A stretch of 64,000 bases of DNA, taken from assembly GCF_030063415.1 (NCBI RefSeq), contig NZ_JASITA010000005.1, positions 124,001 through 188,000 on the forward strand. The letters run 5' to 3'. The notes under the pieces are model-generated. The model was given only the letters and a program-made list of their open reading frames with translations, was not told the DNA's origin and searched no databases. Each line of letters begins with the position of its first letter. The first letter of the stretch is position 1. Positions 8,955 to 17,619 of this stretch are shown in pieces. A program made the translations under genes and the position numbers. The stretch is from Streptomyces sp. H27-C3 (GTDB lineage: Bacteria > Actinomycetota > Actinomycetes > Streptomycetales > Streptomycetaceae).

Positions 8955-9434
8955 ATGCAGGGCGACCCCGAGGTCATTGAGTTCCTCAACGAGCAACTGA
9001 CCGCCGAACTGACGGCGATCAACCAGTACTTCCTCCACGCGAAGATGCAGGAAAATTTCGGCTGGTCGAAGCTCGCCGCGTACACGCGGTCCGAGTCGAT
9101 CGACGAGATGAAGCACGCCGAGCTGCTGACCGACCGGATTCTCTTCCTGGACGGACTGCCCAACTACCAGCGGCTCTTCCACGTCCGCGTGGGTCAGACC
9201 GTCACCGAGATGTTCCAGGCCGACCGGCAAGTCGAGGCCGAGGCGATCGACCGCCTCAGGCGCGGCGCGGAGGTCATGCGAGGGAAGGGCGACATCACCT
9301 CGGCGAAGATCTTCGAGGACATCCTGGCCGACGAGGAGCATCACATCGACTATCTCGACACCCAGCTGGAGCTGGTGGCGAAGCTCGGCGAAGCGCTCTA
9401 CATCGCGCAGCTGATCGAGCAGCCGAGCAGCTAG
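8955..9434 (+). CDS. bfr: Bacterioferritin
   Basis: A 159-residue four-helix ferritin, the usual length for Bfr, which oxidises Fe(II) and stores it as a mineral core in a 24-mer. Ferroxidase and haem residues are seen in context: LNEQLTAELTAINQYFLHAKM, the haem-ligand methionine in ESIDEMKHAELL, and DEEHHIDYLDTQLEL. The ATG at 8955 has AAGGAG 8 nt upstream, which decides the start over an in-frame ATG at 8910. It converges with the Bfd-like ferredoxin gene, its likely iron-release partner. Confidence 0.97.
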   Translation: MQGDPEVIEFLNEQLTAELTAINQYFLHAKMQENFGWSKLAAYTRSESIDEMKHAELLTDRILFLDGLPNYQRLFHVRVGQTVTEMFQADRQVEAEAIDRLRRGAEVMRGKGDITSAKIFEDILADEEHHIDYLDTQLELVAKLGEALYIAQLIEQPSS

Positions 9435-9449
9435 CGAAGCCGGTGAGGC

Positions 9450-9695
9450 CTAGGCGGCTTCACTGAGCGTGACCTCGCTCGGCGCTGTGCCGCTCAGGGC
9501 TTCCTCGCCCCGCTCCATCAGCTCACGGCGCGGACAGGCGCCCCTGCCGAGGAGTCCCTGGATCGTGCGGACGCACGATCCACAGTCCGTCCCCGCCTTG
9601 CTGACCGACGCGATCTGGCGCGGCGTGCAGGCACCGGCGGCCGCGTGATCCTCGATCTGCCGATCGGTTACGCCGAAGCACGAGCAGACGAACAT
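9450..9695 (-). CDS. bfd: Bacterioferritin-associated ferredoxin (Bfd-like, [2Fe-2S])
   Basis: An 81-residue BFD-like protein. The cluster ligands lie in MFVCSCFGVTDRQI and the second pair in GTDCGSCVRTIQGLL, the canonical CxC...CxxC set. Bfd donates electrons to bacterioferritin to mobilise stored iron. The ATG at 9695 has a strong AGGAGGT 7 nt upstream. An iron box 41 bp before the start predicts repression by DmdR/IdeR when iron is plentiful. The C-terminal 25 residues extend beyond the fold and look acidic and flexible. Confidence 0.93.
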   Translation of the reverse strand: MFVCSCFGVTDRQIEDHAAAGACTPRQIASVSKAGTDCGSCVRTIQGLLGRGACPRRELMERGEEALSGTAPSEVTLSEAA

Positions 9696-9735
9696 GCGGA
9701 GCACCTCCTCACGGGGCCAGGGGGACAAGACTCAG

Positions 9736-9754
9736 TTAGGTCAACCTAACCTTA
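9736..9754 (-). promoter_or_regulatory. Iron box (DmdR1/IdeR operator) for bfd
   Basis: TTAGGTCAACCTAACCTTA matches the 19-bp DtxR-family consensus TWAGGTTAGSCTAACCTWA at about 15 positions, including both half-site cores. It lies upstream of bfd in a spot expected for a promoter, so Fe(II)-bound repressor would silence Bfd in iron sufficiency and allow iron release from Bfr in starvation. Confidence 0.88.
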
Positions 9755-9785
9755 CCCGGCCGGAGCTGCTCGCAAAAGCCCCCCG

Positions 9786-9833
9786 AATGACTGTGGGGCG
9801 CGGATCACATTCGATCCGCGCCCCACAGTCATT
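9786..9833 (-). terminator. Intrinsic terminator of aroH
   Basis: Perfect 21-bp stem (9786-9806 with 9813-9833) around a 6-nt loop, 15 bp after the DAHP synthase stop, followed on the minus strand by GGGGGGCTTTTGC. It is flanked by T-runs on both strands and may work in both directions. Confidence 0.92.
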
Positions 9834-9848
9834 TTCCTGCTCAGATAT

Positions 9849-11228
9849 CTACTGATCCCGGTACATCTCGGCCACCAGGAACGCCAGGTCCAGCGACTGG
9901 CTGCGGTTGAGCCGCGGGTCGCAGGCCGTCTCGTAGCGCTGGTGCAGGTCGTCGACGAAGATCTCGTCGCCGCCGCCCACGCACTCGGTGACGTCGTCGC
10001 CGGTCAGCTCGACATGGATGCCGCCCGGGTGTGTGCCGAGGCCCTTGTGGACCTCGAAGAAGCCCTTGACCTCGTCGAGCACGTCGTCGAAGCGACGCGT
10101 CTTGTGGCCGGACGCGGCCTCGTAGGTGTTGCCGTGCATCGGGTCGGTGACCCACACCACGGTGGCGCCGGAGGCCGAGACCTTCTCGACCAGCTCGGGG
10201 AGCTTGTCGCGGACCTTGTCGGCGCCCATCCGGACGACGAAGGTCAGCCGGCCGGGCTCGCGCTCCGGGTCGAGCTTCTCGATGTACTGCAGCGCCTCGT
10301 CGACCGTGGTCGTCGGGCCCAGCTTCACGCCGATCGGGTTGCGGATCTGCGAGGCGAACTCGATGTGCGCGCCGTCGAGCTGACGGGTGCGCTCACCGAC
10401 CCACACCATGTGCGCGGACACGTCGTACAGGCGGCCCGTGCGGGAGTCGACGCGGGTCAGCGCGGACTCGTAGTCCATCAGCAGCGCCTCGTGCGAGGAG
10501 TAGAACTCCACGGTCTTGAACTCGGCCGGGTCGGTGCCCGCGGCCTTCATGAAGTTCAGCGCGTTGTCGATCTCGCGGGCCAGCTGCTCGTAACGCTGCC
10601 CGGACGGGGACGACTTCACGAAGTCCTGGTTCCAGGCGTGCACCTGGCGCAGGTCGGCGTAGCCGCCGGTGGTGAAGGCGCGCACCAGGTTCAGCGTGGA
10701 CGCGGACGCGTGGTACATCCGCTTCAGCCGGTCCGGATCCGGGATCCGGGACGCCTCGGTGAACTCGAAGCCGTTCACGGAGTCGCCGCGGTACGTCGGC
10801 AGGGTCACGCCGTCGCGGGTCTCGGTCGGCTTGGAGCGCGGCTTGGAGTACTGACCGGCGATCCGGCCCACCTTCACGACGGGCACCGACGCGGCGTACG
10901 TCAGCACCGCGCCCATCTGGAGGAGGGTCTTGAGCTTGTTGCGGATGTGGTCGGCGGACACCGCGTCGAAGGCCTCGGCGCAGTCACCGCCCTGCAGCAG
11001 GAACGCTTCGCCCTTGGCGACGGCTCCCAGTCGGGCACGCAGCTGGTCGCACTCGCCCGCGAAGACGAGCGGCGGATACGACTCGAGCTCCGCGATCACA
11101 TCGCGCAGGGCCTCGGCATCGGGGTACTCGGGCTGCTGCGCCGCGGGAAGGTCTCGCCAGGTCGCCTTGGCGGCGACGCCTTGGGATTCAGCTTTCACGA
11201 TCACGCCACAAGAGTACGGGGTCGTCAT
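9849..11228 (-). CDS. aroH: Class II 3-deoxy-7-phosphoheptulonate synthase (DAHP synthase)
   Basis: A plant-type (class II) DAHP synthase, first enzyme of the shikimate pathway, condensing PEP with erythrose 4-phosphate. Motifs seen: LPAAQQPEYPD, FAGECDQLRARL, AFLLQGGDCAEAF, GRIAGQYSKPRS, YSSHEALLMDYE, RNPIGVKLGPTT, WVTDPMHGNT and GTHPGGIHVELTGDDVTEC. 459 residues from the ATG; relatives start near the in-frame GTG at 11204, so the first 8 residues are doubtful. It is divergent from the trp leader by 83 bp, placing the entry enzyme of aromatic synthesis next to its tryptophan branch. Confidence 0.96.
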   Translation of the reverse strand: MTTPYSCGVIVKAESQGVAAKATWRDLPAAQQPEYPDAEALRDVIAELESYPPLVFAGECDQLRARLGAVAKGEAFLLQGGDCAEAFDAVSADHIRNKLKTLLQMGAVLTYAASVPVVKVGRIAGQYSKPRSKPTETRDGVTLPTYRGDSVNGFEFTEASRIPDPDRLKRMYHASASTLNLVRAFTTGGYADLRQVHAWNQDFVKSSPSGQRYEQLAREIDNALNFMKAAGTDPAEFKTVEFYSSHEALLMDYESALTRVDSRTGRLYDVSAHMVWVGERTRQLDGAHIEFASQIRNPIGVKLGPTTTVDEALQYIEKLDPEREPGRLTFVVRMGADKVRDKLPELVEKVSASGATVVWVTDPMHGNTYEAASGHKTRRFDDVLDEVKGFFEVHKGLGTHPGGIHVELTGDDVTECVGGGDEIFVDDLHQRYETACDPRLNRSQSLDLAFLVAEMYRDQ

Positions 11229-11311
11229 TGTCTCGTCGGCACCCGACCGCCCACTGAGACAGCCGCTGAGACAGCGCCTCGCGGGCCAGACCTTGCGCTA
11301 CGATCCACCTC

Positions 11312-11368
11312 ATGTTCGCGCACTTGAACCACACCTGGTGGTGGACCGCTCATCCAGCGGCCCACTGA
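11312..11368 (+). CDS. trpL: trp leader peptide with three consecutive Trp codons
   Basis: The 18-codon ORF encodes MFAHLNHTWWWTAHPAAH and ends in TGA. The run TGG TGG TGG is the classic tryptophan sensor of a transcription attenuator: stalling at these codons when charged tRNA-Trp is scarce favours the antiterminator. It lies 88 bp before the fused anthranilate synthase, with a terminator hairpin in between. It is too short for usual gene finders. Confidence 0.93.
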   Translation: MFAHLNHTWWWTAHPAAH

Positions 11369-11390
11369 TCGCGCGTACCCAGACAACGCG

Positions 11391-11418
11391 AAGGCCGCCC
11401 CGGAGGGCGGCCTTTTTG
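11391..11418 (+). terminator. Trp attenuator hairpin
   Basis: AAGGCCGCC (11391-11399) pairs with GGCGGCCTT (11406-11414) and is followed by TTT in CCTTTTTG, a compact intrinsic terminator 22 nt after the leader-peptide stop and 42 nt before trpEG. Together with the WWW leader it forms a ribosome-mediated attenuator. Confidence 0.92.
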
Positions 11419-11456
11419 TTTCGGGCCGTTCCTCCTCTCCGGAAGGAACGCATCCC

Positions 11457-13331
11457 ATGCTCATCGACAGGCTGCTCGGCGACGACTGTCCGCCCTTCGC
11501 GCTGCTGCGCAGGCGCACACCCGGGCGCGACCACGACACCGTCGAAGTCCTGATCGGCTCCGTGCGTGAGGTCGAGCACCTCGCCGACATCCCGGCCGAT
11601 GGTCCGCCCGCCCTGGCCCTGGTGCCGTTCCGGCAGATCAGGGAGCGCGGCTTCGACGTGCGTGACGACGGTACGCCGCTGAGCGTGCTGGTCGCCGACG
11701 AGACGTACGAGCTGCCGCTCGACGAGGCACTGGCCCAGCTGCCGACGCACGGCGTGCGGGTCGAGAGCGGCGCCTTCGACGTGGACGACGAGGAGTACGC
11801 GGGGATCGTCCGGCGGGTCATCGAGGACGAGATCGGGCAGGGCGAGGGCGCGAACTTCGTCATCCGCCGGACGTACACCGGCGAGATCCCGGGCTTCGGC
11901 CGGGCCGACGCACTGGCCCTGTTCCGGCGGCTGCTCGCCGGGGAGCGCGGCGCGTACTGGACGTTCGTGGTGCACACCGGGGAGCGCACCCTGGTCGGCG
12001 CCAGCCCGGAGGTGCATGTGCGGATGTCCGGCGGGACGGTCGTGATGAACCCGATCAGCGGGACCTACCGCTACCCGGCGGGCGAGCCGGATGTGGAGGG
12101 GCTCCTGACCTTCCTGGGTGACCGCAAGGAGACCGAGGAGCTCTCCATGGTCGTCGACGAGGAACTCAAGATGATGTGCACGGTCGGCGACATGGGCGGG
12201 GTCGTCGTCGGGCCCCGGCTCAAGGAGATGTCGCACCTCGCGCACACCGAGTACGAGCTGCGGGGCCGCTCCTCGCTGGATGTGCGCGAAGTACTGCGGG
12301 AGACCATGTTCGCGGCGACGGTCACCGGCTCGCCCGTGCAGAACGCGTGCCGCGTCATCGAACGGCACGAGGTCGGGGGCCGCGGCTACTACGCGGGGGC
12401 GCTGGCGCTGATCGGGCGCGACGAGGGCGGGACGCAGACCCTGGACTCGCCGATTCTGATCCGTACGGCGGACATCTCGCCGCAGGGCCGCTTGCGGGTG
12501 CCCGTCGGGGCGACGCTCGTGCGCCACTCGGACCCGGCGAGCGAGGTCGCCGAGACACACGCGAAGGCGGCGGGGGTACTGGCCGCGCTGGGGGTGCGGG
12601 AGGGGCGGCCGCGGGTCACCGGCGTGCGGCCCCGGCTGGCGGACGACCCGCGGGTCCAGGCCGCGCTGGAGGCCCGCCGCGCCGATCTCGCCCCCTTCTG
12701 GCTGCGCATGCAGACCCTGCCGTCCACCCTGTCCGGGCACGCCTTGGTGGTGGACGCCGAGGACACCTTCACCGCGATGCTGGCGCACCTGCTGCGGGCC
12801 TCGGGGCTCGATGTGACGGTACGTCGCTACGACGAGCCGGGGCTGCGCGAGACGGTTATCGGCCATGTGGGCCCGGTGGTGCTGGGTCCGGGTCCCGGCA
12901 ACCCGGCGGACACGACCGACCCCCGCATGCTGGCGCTGCGCGCGCTGACGGCGGAGCTGCTGGGCTCGCACGCCCACGGAGTGCTCGGGGTCTGCCTCGG
13001 CCACGAGCTGATCGCGGCGGAGCTGGGGCTCGGCATCGTGCGCAAGGACGCGCCGTACCAGGGGGCGCAGGAGCGCATCGACCTCTTCGGGAGCCCGGAG
13101 ACGGTCGGCTACTACAACAGCTTCGCCGCGCACTGCGGTGACGCGGCGACCGAGGAGCTGGCCGCCCACGGGGTCGAGGTCAGCCGTGACCGGGCGTCGG
13201 GCGAGCTGCACGCGCTGCGGGGGCCGGGCTTCGCCTCGGTCCAGTTCCATCCGGAGTCGGTGCTGACGCTGCGCGGGGCGTCGATCGTGAGCGAGCTGCT
13301 GGCCGGACTGACGGCCTCGGTGGCGCCGTAA
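11457..13331 (+). CDS. trpE: Anthranilate synthase, fused TrpE-TrpG
   Basis: A 624-residue single-chain enzyme making anthranilate from chorismate and glutamine. The N-terminal chorismate-binding domain (to about 430) carries NPISGTYRYP, FLGDRKETEELSMVVDEELKMM (split here only to show the core), TGSPVQNACRVIERHE and GRGYYAGALALIGRD. The C-terminal glutamine amidotransferase domain has the catalytic cysteine in GVCLGHELIAAE and histidine in VQFHPESVL. The ATG at 11457 has GGAAGGA upstream. Transcription is governed by the WWW leader. Fused architecture also occurs in PhzE-type enzymes, but the Trp leader argues for tryptophan synthesis. It ends 11 bp from the convergent dehydrogenase stop. Confidence 0.95.
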   Translation: MLIDRLLGDDCPPFALLRRRTPGRDHDTVEVLIGSVREVEHLADIPADGPPALALVPFRQIRERGFDVRDDGTPLSVLVADETYELPLDEALAQLPTHGVRVESGAFDVDDEEYAGIVRRVIEDEIGQGEGANFVIRRTYTGEIPGFGRADALALFRRLLAGERGAYWTFVVHTGERTLVGASPEVHVRMSGGTVVMNPISGTYRYPAGEPDVEGLLTFLGDRKETEELSMVVDEELKMMCTVGDMGGVVVGPRLKEMSHLAHTEYELRGRSSLDVREVLRETMFAATVTGSPVQNACRVIERHEVGGRGYYAGALALIGRDEGGTQTLDSPILIRTADISPQGRLRVPVGATLVRHSDPASEVAETHAKAAGVLAALGVREGRPRVTGVRPRLADDPRVQAALEARRADLAPFWLRMQTLPSTLSGHALVVDAEDTFTAMLAHLLRASGLDVTVRRYDEPGLRETVIGHVGPVVLGPGPGNPADTTDPRMLALRALTAELLGSHAHGVLGVCLGHELIAAELGLGIVRKDAPYQGAQERIDLFGSPETVGYYNSFAAHCGDAATEELAAHGVEVSRDRASGELHALRGPGFASVQFHPESVLTLRGASIVSELLAGLTASVAP

Positions 13332-13341
13332 CCGGTGGGTC

Positions 13342-14364
13342 TCACGCGGGTCCTGGCGCGCCCGCCGGGACCAGCACATTGTCGCTGCGGCGGCCTGCCA
13401 GATAGTCCTCGACGTTCTGGACGGTCACCGCGACGATCTCCCCCACCGCGTCCACCGTGTAGTACGCCTGGTGCGAGGTGACCAGCACATTCGGGAAGGT
13501 CATCAGCCGCGCCAGGGTGTCGTCCTCGACGGCCACCAGCGACTTGTCCAGGAAGAAGAGCCCCGCCTCGGCCTCGTACACGTCCAGGCCCACCCCCGCG
13601 AAGCGCCCCAGCCGCAACTCGTCGACCAGCGCGTCGGTGTCCACGAGCCCACCGCGGCTGGAGTTCACCAGGATCGCGTCGTCCTTCATCGACCGCAGCG
13701 CGTCCGCGTCGATGAGGTGGTGGGTGGCCGGCATCAGCGGAACGTGCAGGCTGATCACGTCGGACGCGGCGAGCAGTTCGCCGCGCTCGACGTACTTCAT
13801 GCCCAGCTCGACGCAGACGGGATTCCGCGCGATGTCCCAGCCCAGCAGGTTCATGCCGAAGCCATGGGCGATCCGGGTGAACGCCTCACCGATCTTGCCG
13901 GTGCCGACGACCCCCACCGTGCGCCCCCGCATGTCGCGGCCCAGCAGCCCGTCGAGGCGGAAGTCGAAGTCGCGGGTGCGGCCGGCGGCGCGGACGATGC
14001 GGCGGTTGACCGCCATCGCGAGGGTCCAGGCGAATTCGGCGACCGAGTACGGGGAGTAGTACGAGACGCGGGCGATGGTCATCCCGAGCTCCCGGGCGAC
14101 GTCGAGGTCGATGTTGTTGAACCCGGTGGAGCGCTGGGCGATCATCTTCGTTCCACCGGCCGCCAGGGCGCGAAGGACCCTCGCCCCCAGGTCGGAGTTG
14201 ACGCTGGAGCTGATGATCTCGTACCCGGCGGCGATGGGCGCGGTGTCCTCGGTGAGGAACACGTCGAGACTGCGGCAGCCGACCTCCAGGGCGTGGTTTC
14301 CTGCGAAGGCCTTCTCGATCAGGGGCTTCTCGTCGGCCTGCACGCCGAATGCCAGGATTTCCAC
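13342..14364 (-). CDS. D-isomer 2-hydroxyacid dehydrogenase (D-lactate dehydrogenase type)
   Basis: A 340-residue NAD-dependent D-2-hydroxyacid dehydrogenase that interconverts pyruvate-like 2-oxoacids and D-hydroxyacids. Seen: RSTGFNNIDLDVARELGM, YSVAEFAWTLAMAVNRR, NAD-binding GVVGTGKIGEAFTRIAHGFG, catalytic Arg in VNSSRGGLVDTDAL, Glu in GLDVYEAEAGLF, and active-site His in VLVTSHQAYYT. The overall form is closest to LdhA/FldH-type D-lactate dehydrogenases. Monocistronic; cytoplasmic. Confidence 0.92.
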   Translation of the reverse strand: MEILAFGVQADEKPLIEKAFAGNHALEVGCRSLDVFLTEDTAPIAAGYEIISSSVNSDLGARVLRALAAGGTKMIAQRSTGFNNIDLDVARELGMTIARVSYYSPYSVAEFAWTLAMAVNRRIVRAAGRTRDFDFRLDGLLGRDMRGRTVGVVGTGKIGEAFTRIAHGFGMNLLGWDIARNPVCVELGMKYVERGELLAASDVISLHVPLMPATHHLIDADALRSMKDDAILVNSSRGGLVDTDALVDELRLGRFAGVGLDVYEAEAGLFFLDKSLVAVEDDTLARLMTFPNVLVTSHQAYYTVDAVGEIVAVTVQNVEDYLAGRRSDNVLVPAGAPGPA

Positions 14365-14504
14365 GAGTTTTCCCTCAAGTCCTCAAGTAGGGCCAAGGAC
14401 GGCCAAAAGCGGGCTGTGGGCCGGTCATCGCGAATATACGGCCCACAGCTCGGCCGCGCCCGGGAGACCGACCCGGGAGCCGCCCGGAACCCCGGGCGGA
14501 GGGA

Positions 14505-15533
14505 TCAGCCGAAGAAGACACCCACCTCGGCGTAGAGCTTCGGGTCGACCGTCTTGAGCCTCGCGGTCGCCTCGCCGATCGGGACCCGCGCGATGTCCGT
14601 CCCCTGGAGCGCGACCATCTTGCCGAAGTCGCCGTCGCGCACCGCGTCGATGGCGTGCAGCCCGAAGCGGGTGGCCAGCCAGCGGTCGAAGGCGCTCGGT
14701 GTGCCGCCGCGCTGGACGTGCCCCAGGACGGTGGTCCTGGCCTCCTTGCCGGTGCGCTTCTCGATCTCCTTGGCCAGCCACTCCCCCACGCCCGAAAGCC
14801 GGACGTGCCCGAAGGAGTCCATCGTGCCGTCCTTGAGGACCAGCTCGCCGTCCTTGGGCATCGCGCCCTCCGCGACGACGACGATCGGGGCGTACGACGC
14901 CCTGAAGCGGGAGGTGATCCAGCCGCAGACCTGGTCGACGTCGAAGCGCTGCTCGGGGATGAGGATGACGTTCGCCCCGCCCGCGAGCCCGGAGTGCAGG
15001 GCTATCCAGCCCGCGTGCCGGCCCATGACCTCGACGACGAGGACGCGCATGTGCGATTCGGCGGTGGTGTGGAGGCGGTCGATCGCCTCCGTCGCGATAC
15101 CGACCACGGTGTCGAAGCCGAAGGTGTAGTCGGTGGCGGACAGGTCGTTGTCGATGGTCTTGGGTACGCCGACGCAGGGGACGCCGTGCTCGTCGGACAG
15201 CCGCGCGGCGACACCGAGGGTGTCCTCGCCGCCTATCACGATGAGCGAGTCGACCTCGTGCTCGGCCAGGTTCTCCTTGACCCGGCGGATGCCGTCCCTG
15301 GCCCGGAGGGGGTTGGTGCGCGAGGAGCCGAGAATGGTGCCGCCGCGCGGCAGGATGCCGCGCACCTCCGGGATTCCCAGCCGCACGGTGTCGCCTTCGA
15401 GGGGACCGCGCCAGCCGTCCCGGAAGCCGATGAAGTCGTAGTCGTACTCCTGCACGCCCTTGCGGACGACTGCGCGGATGACCGCGTTGAGCCCGGGGCA
15501 GTCGCCGCCCCCGGTCAGTACTCCTACCCGCAT
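14505..15533 (-). CDS. pfkA: 6-phosphofructokinase (unusual D104/K125 donor-site signature)
   Basis: A 342-residue PfkA-family enzyme phosphorylating fructose 6-phosphate. Seen: GVLTGGGDCPGLNAVIRAVV at the N-terminus, GGTILGSSRTNP, GGEDTLGVA (101-109), PKTIDNDLSATDYTFGFDT (124-142), MGRHAGWIAL, and GHVQRGGTPSAFDR. Asp104 replaces the glycine of classical ATP enzymes, and Lys125 (E. coli 124 equivalent) is present; this pair marks pyrophosphate-type enzymes, so the phosphoryl donor is open. The ATG at 15533 has AAGGGA upstream and gives the family N-terminus; an earlier in-frame start would add 20 atypical residues. Confidence 0.93.
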   Translation of the reverse strand: MRVGVLTGGGDCPGLNAVIRAVVRKGVQEYDYDFIGFRDGWRGPLEGDTVRLGIPEVRGILPRGGTILGSSRTNPLRARDGIRRVKENLAEHEVDSLIVIGGEDTLGVAARLSDEHGVPCVGVPKTIDNDLSATDYTFGFDTVVGIATEAIDRLHTTAESHMRVLVVEVMGRHAGWIALHSGLAGGANVILIPEQRFDVDQVCGWITSRFRASYAPIVVVAEGAMPKDGELVLKDGTMDSFGHVRLSGVGEWLAKEIEKRTGKEARTTVLGHVQRGGTPSAFDRWLATRFGLHAIDAVRDGDFGKMVALQGTDIARVPIGEATARLKTVDPKLYAEVGVFFG

Positions 15534-15681
15534 GGAATTGTCCCTTCGCCACAGCCGGCTGTGAGCCGCCACGCTAGTGGTGATCCAGGTCACAGCGACA
15601 TGGGGCGAAAGGTCAATTCCCTTGTAAAAAACAGGCGTTGCTCACCGAGCCCTGCCGGGGATGCGCCCTCCGGCGCCGCTG

Positions 15682-16371
15682 TCAGGCGTCGTCGAGGCCG
15701 CGTTCGATCGCGTATCGCACGAGCTCCACACGGTTGTGCAGCTGGAGCTTGCCGAGGGTGTTCTGCACGTGGTTCTGGACGGTGCGGTGCGAGATCACCA
15801 GGCGCTCGGCGATCTGCTTGTACGAGAGCCCCTTGGCGACCAGCCGCAGCACCTCGGTCTCGCGCTCGGTGAGCTGCGGGGCCTTGGGCTCGTTGGACGC
15901 GGCGGGGGCCGGGTCGGAGGCGAGGCGGCGGTACTCGCCGAGGACCAGCCCGGCCAGGCCGGGGGTGAAGACCGGGTCGCCCGCGGCCGTGCGGCGCACC
16001 GCGTCGATCAGGTCCTCGGGGCCGGCCGACTTCAGCAGATAGCCCGTCGCGCCGGACTTCACCGCTTCCAGTACGTCGGCATGCTCACCGCTCGCCGACA
16101 GGACCAGGACGCGCAGGCCCGGGTCGGTGCCGACCAGCTCCTTGCAGACCTGGACGCCGGGCATCCCCGGCAGATTTAGGTCGAGGACCATGACCTGGGG
16201 CATGACGGCCCTCGCCCGGCGCACCGCCTGCGGGCCGTCGCCCGCCGTGGCGACCACGTCGAAGCCCGCGGCGGCCAGGTCGCGGGCGACCGCGTCCCGC
16301 CACATCGGGTGATCGTCGACCACCATCACCCGGATCGTCGTGTGCTCGCTCTGATCGCTCTGGTCGCTCAT
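15682..16371 (-). CDS. macR: NarL/LuxR response regulator MacR
   Basis: A 229-residue regulator with a receiver domain (acid pair VVDDHP at 18-22, phospho-acceptor Asp64 in VLDLNLPGM, Lys near 114 in YLLKSAG) and a C-terminal LuxR-type HTH (LTERETEVLRLVAKGLSYKQ; IAERLVISHRTVQNHVQNTL). Its ATG overlaps the stop of the sensor kinase gene by 4 bp, so the pair is translationally coupled. By orthology and gene order it corresponds to MacR of S. coelicolor, reported to control membrane proteins in morphogenesis; that role is knowledge from outside this sequence. Confidence 0.9.
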   Translation of the reverse strand: MSDQSDQSEHTTIRVMVVDDHPMWRDAVARDLAAAGFDVVATAGDGPQAVRRARAVMPQVMVLDLNLPGMPGVQVCKELVGTDPGLRVLVLSASGEHADVLEAVKSGATGYLLKSAGPEDLIDAVRRTAAGDPVFTPGLAGLVLGEYRRLASDPAPAASNEPKAPQLTERETEVLRLVAKGLSYKQIAERLVISHRTVQNHVQNTLGKLQLHNRVELVRYAIERGLDDA

Positions 16372-17597
16372 CGCGCCTGTCCTGCCTTCCCCCGTGGAAC
16401 CTTCAGTTCAACTTCCGTACCCTGCCCCGGCACCGAGATCAGCTCGGCCGTGCCACCGATGTCGCGCAGACGCCCGCGGATCGACTGGGCGACACCGAGC
16501 CGCCCCTCCCCCTCGGCCTGCGCGAGCCTGCCCTCCGGGATGCCCGGCCCGTCGTCCCGCACCGTCACGACCACTTCCTGCGGCCAGTCCTCGACCAGGA
16601 TCCAGGCCTGGGCGTCCTCGCCGGCGTGCCTGAGCACATTGTCCAGTGCGGCGCTGACAGCCCCGGCGAGCTCCCTGGCCGCCGCCGGTTCCAGCAGGAC
16701 CGGGGCGCCGGGCTCGGCGAAACTCACTCTCGACCCGGCGTGCGCGGCGAGCAGCGAGCGCAGATCGCACGGCCCACCGCTGTCGGAGCCGTGCTCCTCG
16801 TCGACCTCGACGCTACGGACCACCGCGCCCTGCGCCGCGTCCTCCGAGACCCGGGTGGCAGGCACCAGGCCGCTGGACACCAGAGTGCGCAGCGCCACTT
16901 CCTGCTCTCCCGCCATCCGGCCCAGCTCGGCCGCCTCGCCGCCCAGCGCGTTGCCCCGGCGCTGCACCATGGCGAGCACCTGGAGCACGCTGTCGTGGAT
17001 GTCGCGGGCCAGCCGCTCCCGCTCGCGGGTCGCGGCCTCGATCTCCAGGGCCCGCGCGAGGGTGCGCTCGGAGGCGCGGGCGACCTCGACGACGTAACCG
17101 ATCGCGATGGAGGCGACCCACACCAGCAGGACGTTGTGGAAGGTGTCCCGGCTGGGGTGGCCCCGCTCGATGATGTTGGCGACGGCGACAAAGCTGGAGG
17201 CGAAGGCCGCCCAGCGCCAGCCGCCCTTGATCGCGAAGGCCAGGACGGCGCCCGCGGTCCATATCGTCGGCAGGGTGGGGCCGTCGACCTGCTGGGCCTG
17301 CGCGTCGGCGAGCGGGGTGAGCAGGATGCCGGTGAGGGCGACCGTGAGGTCGGCGCCGAGGAAGCGCTTGGTGCAGCTCGCCGCGTTCGCCACCTTGGGG
17401 AGCGTGACGAACGTCCAGACGGCCATCACCGCGAGGAAGGCGACCGCCACCCAGGGGCGCTCGAACTTCTGCCGGGTGAACACGAACAGGAGTACCGCGT
17501 AGAGCATCGTCAGGACGCGGTACGCGGTCAGCGCACGCCACAGCGGCTGCTCGACCGACATGCGCACGACCCGCTCGCGCTGAGCCTTGGCCATCAT
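16368..17597 (-). CDS. macS: MacS-family sensor histidine kinase
   Basis: A 409-residue membrane kinase. About five to six hydrophobic segments fill residues 20-175 (for example VLTMLYAVLLFVF and FASSFVAVANII), followed by a HisKA_3 dimerisation region with His201 (LARDIHDSVLQVLAMVQRRG) and an HATPase domain (VRDDGPGIPEG, GRLGVAQSI). Two adjacent ATGs (17597, 17594) are possible starts. It is the middle gene of an acyltransferase-macS-macR run, 22 bp after the acyltransferase and overlapping macR. The ligand is unknown; the N-terminal sensor is all membrane-embedded. Confidence 0.9.
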   Translation of the reverse strand: MMAKAQRERVVRMSVEQPLWRALTAYRVLTMLYAVLLFVFTRQKFERPWVAVAFLAVMAVWTFVTLPKVANAASCTKRFLGADLTVALTGILLTPLADAQAQQVDGPTLPTIWTAGAVLAFAIKGGWRWAAFASSFVAVANIIERGHPSRDTFHNVLLVWVASIAIGYVVEVARASERTLARALEIEAATRERERLARDIHDSVLQVLAMVQRRGNALGGEAAELGRMAGEQEVALRTLVSSGLVPATRVSEDAAQGAVVRSVEVDEEHGSDSGGPCDLRSLLAAHAGSRVSFAEPGAPVLLEPAAARELAGAVSAALDNVLRHAGEDAQAWILVEDWPQEVVVTVRDDGPGIPEGRLAQAEGEGRLGVAQSIRGRLRDIGGTAELISVPGQGTEVELKVPRGKAGQAR

Positions 17598-17619
17598 CCC
17601 CACCCCCGGGCTGACGCGG

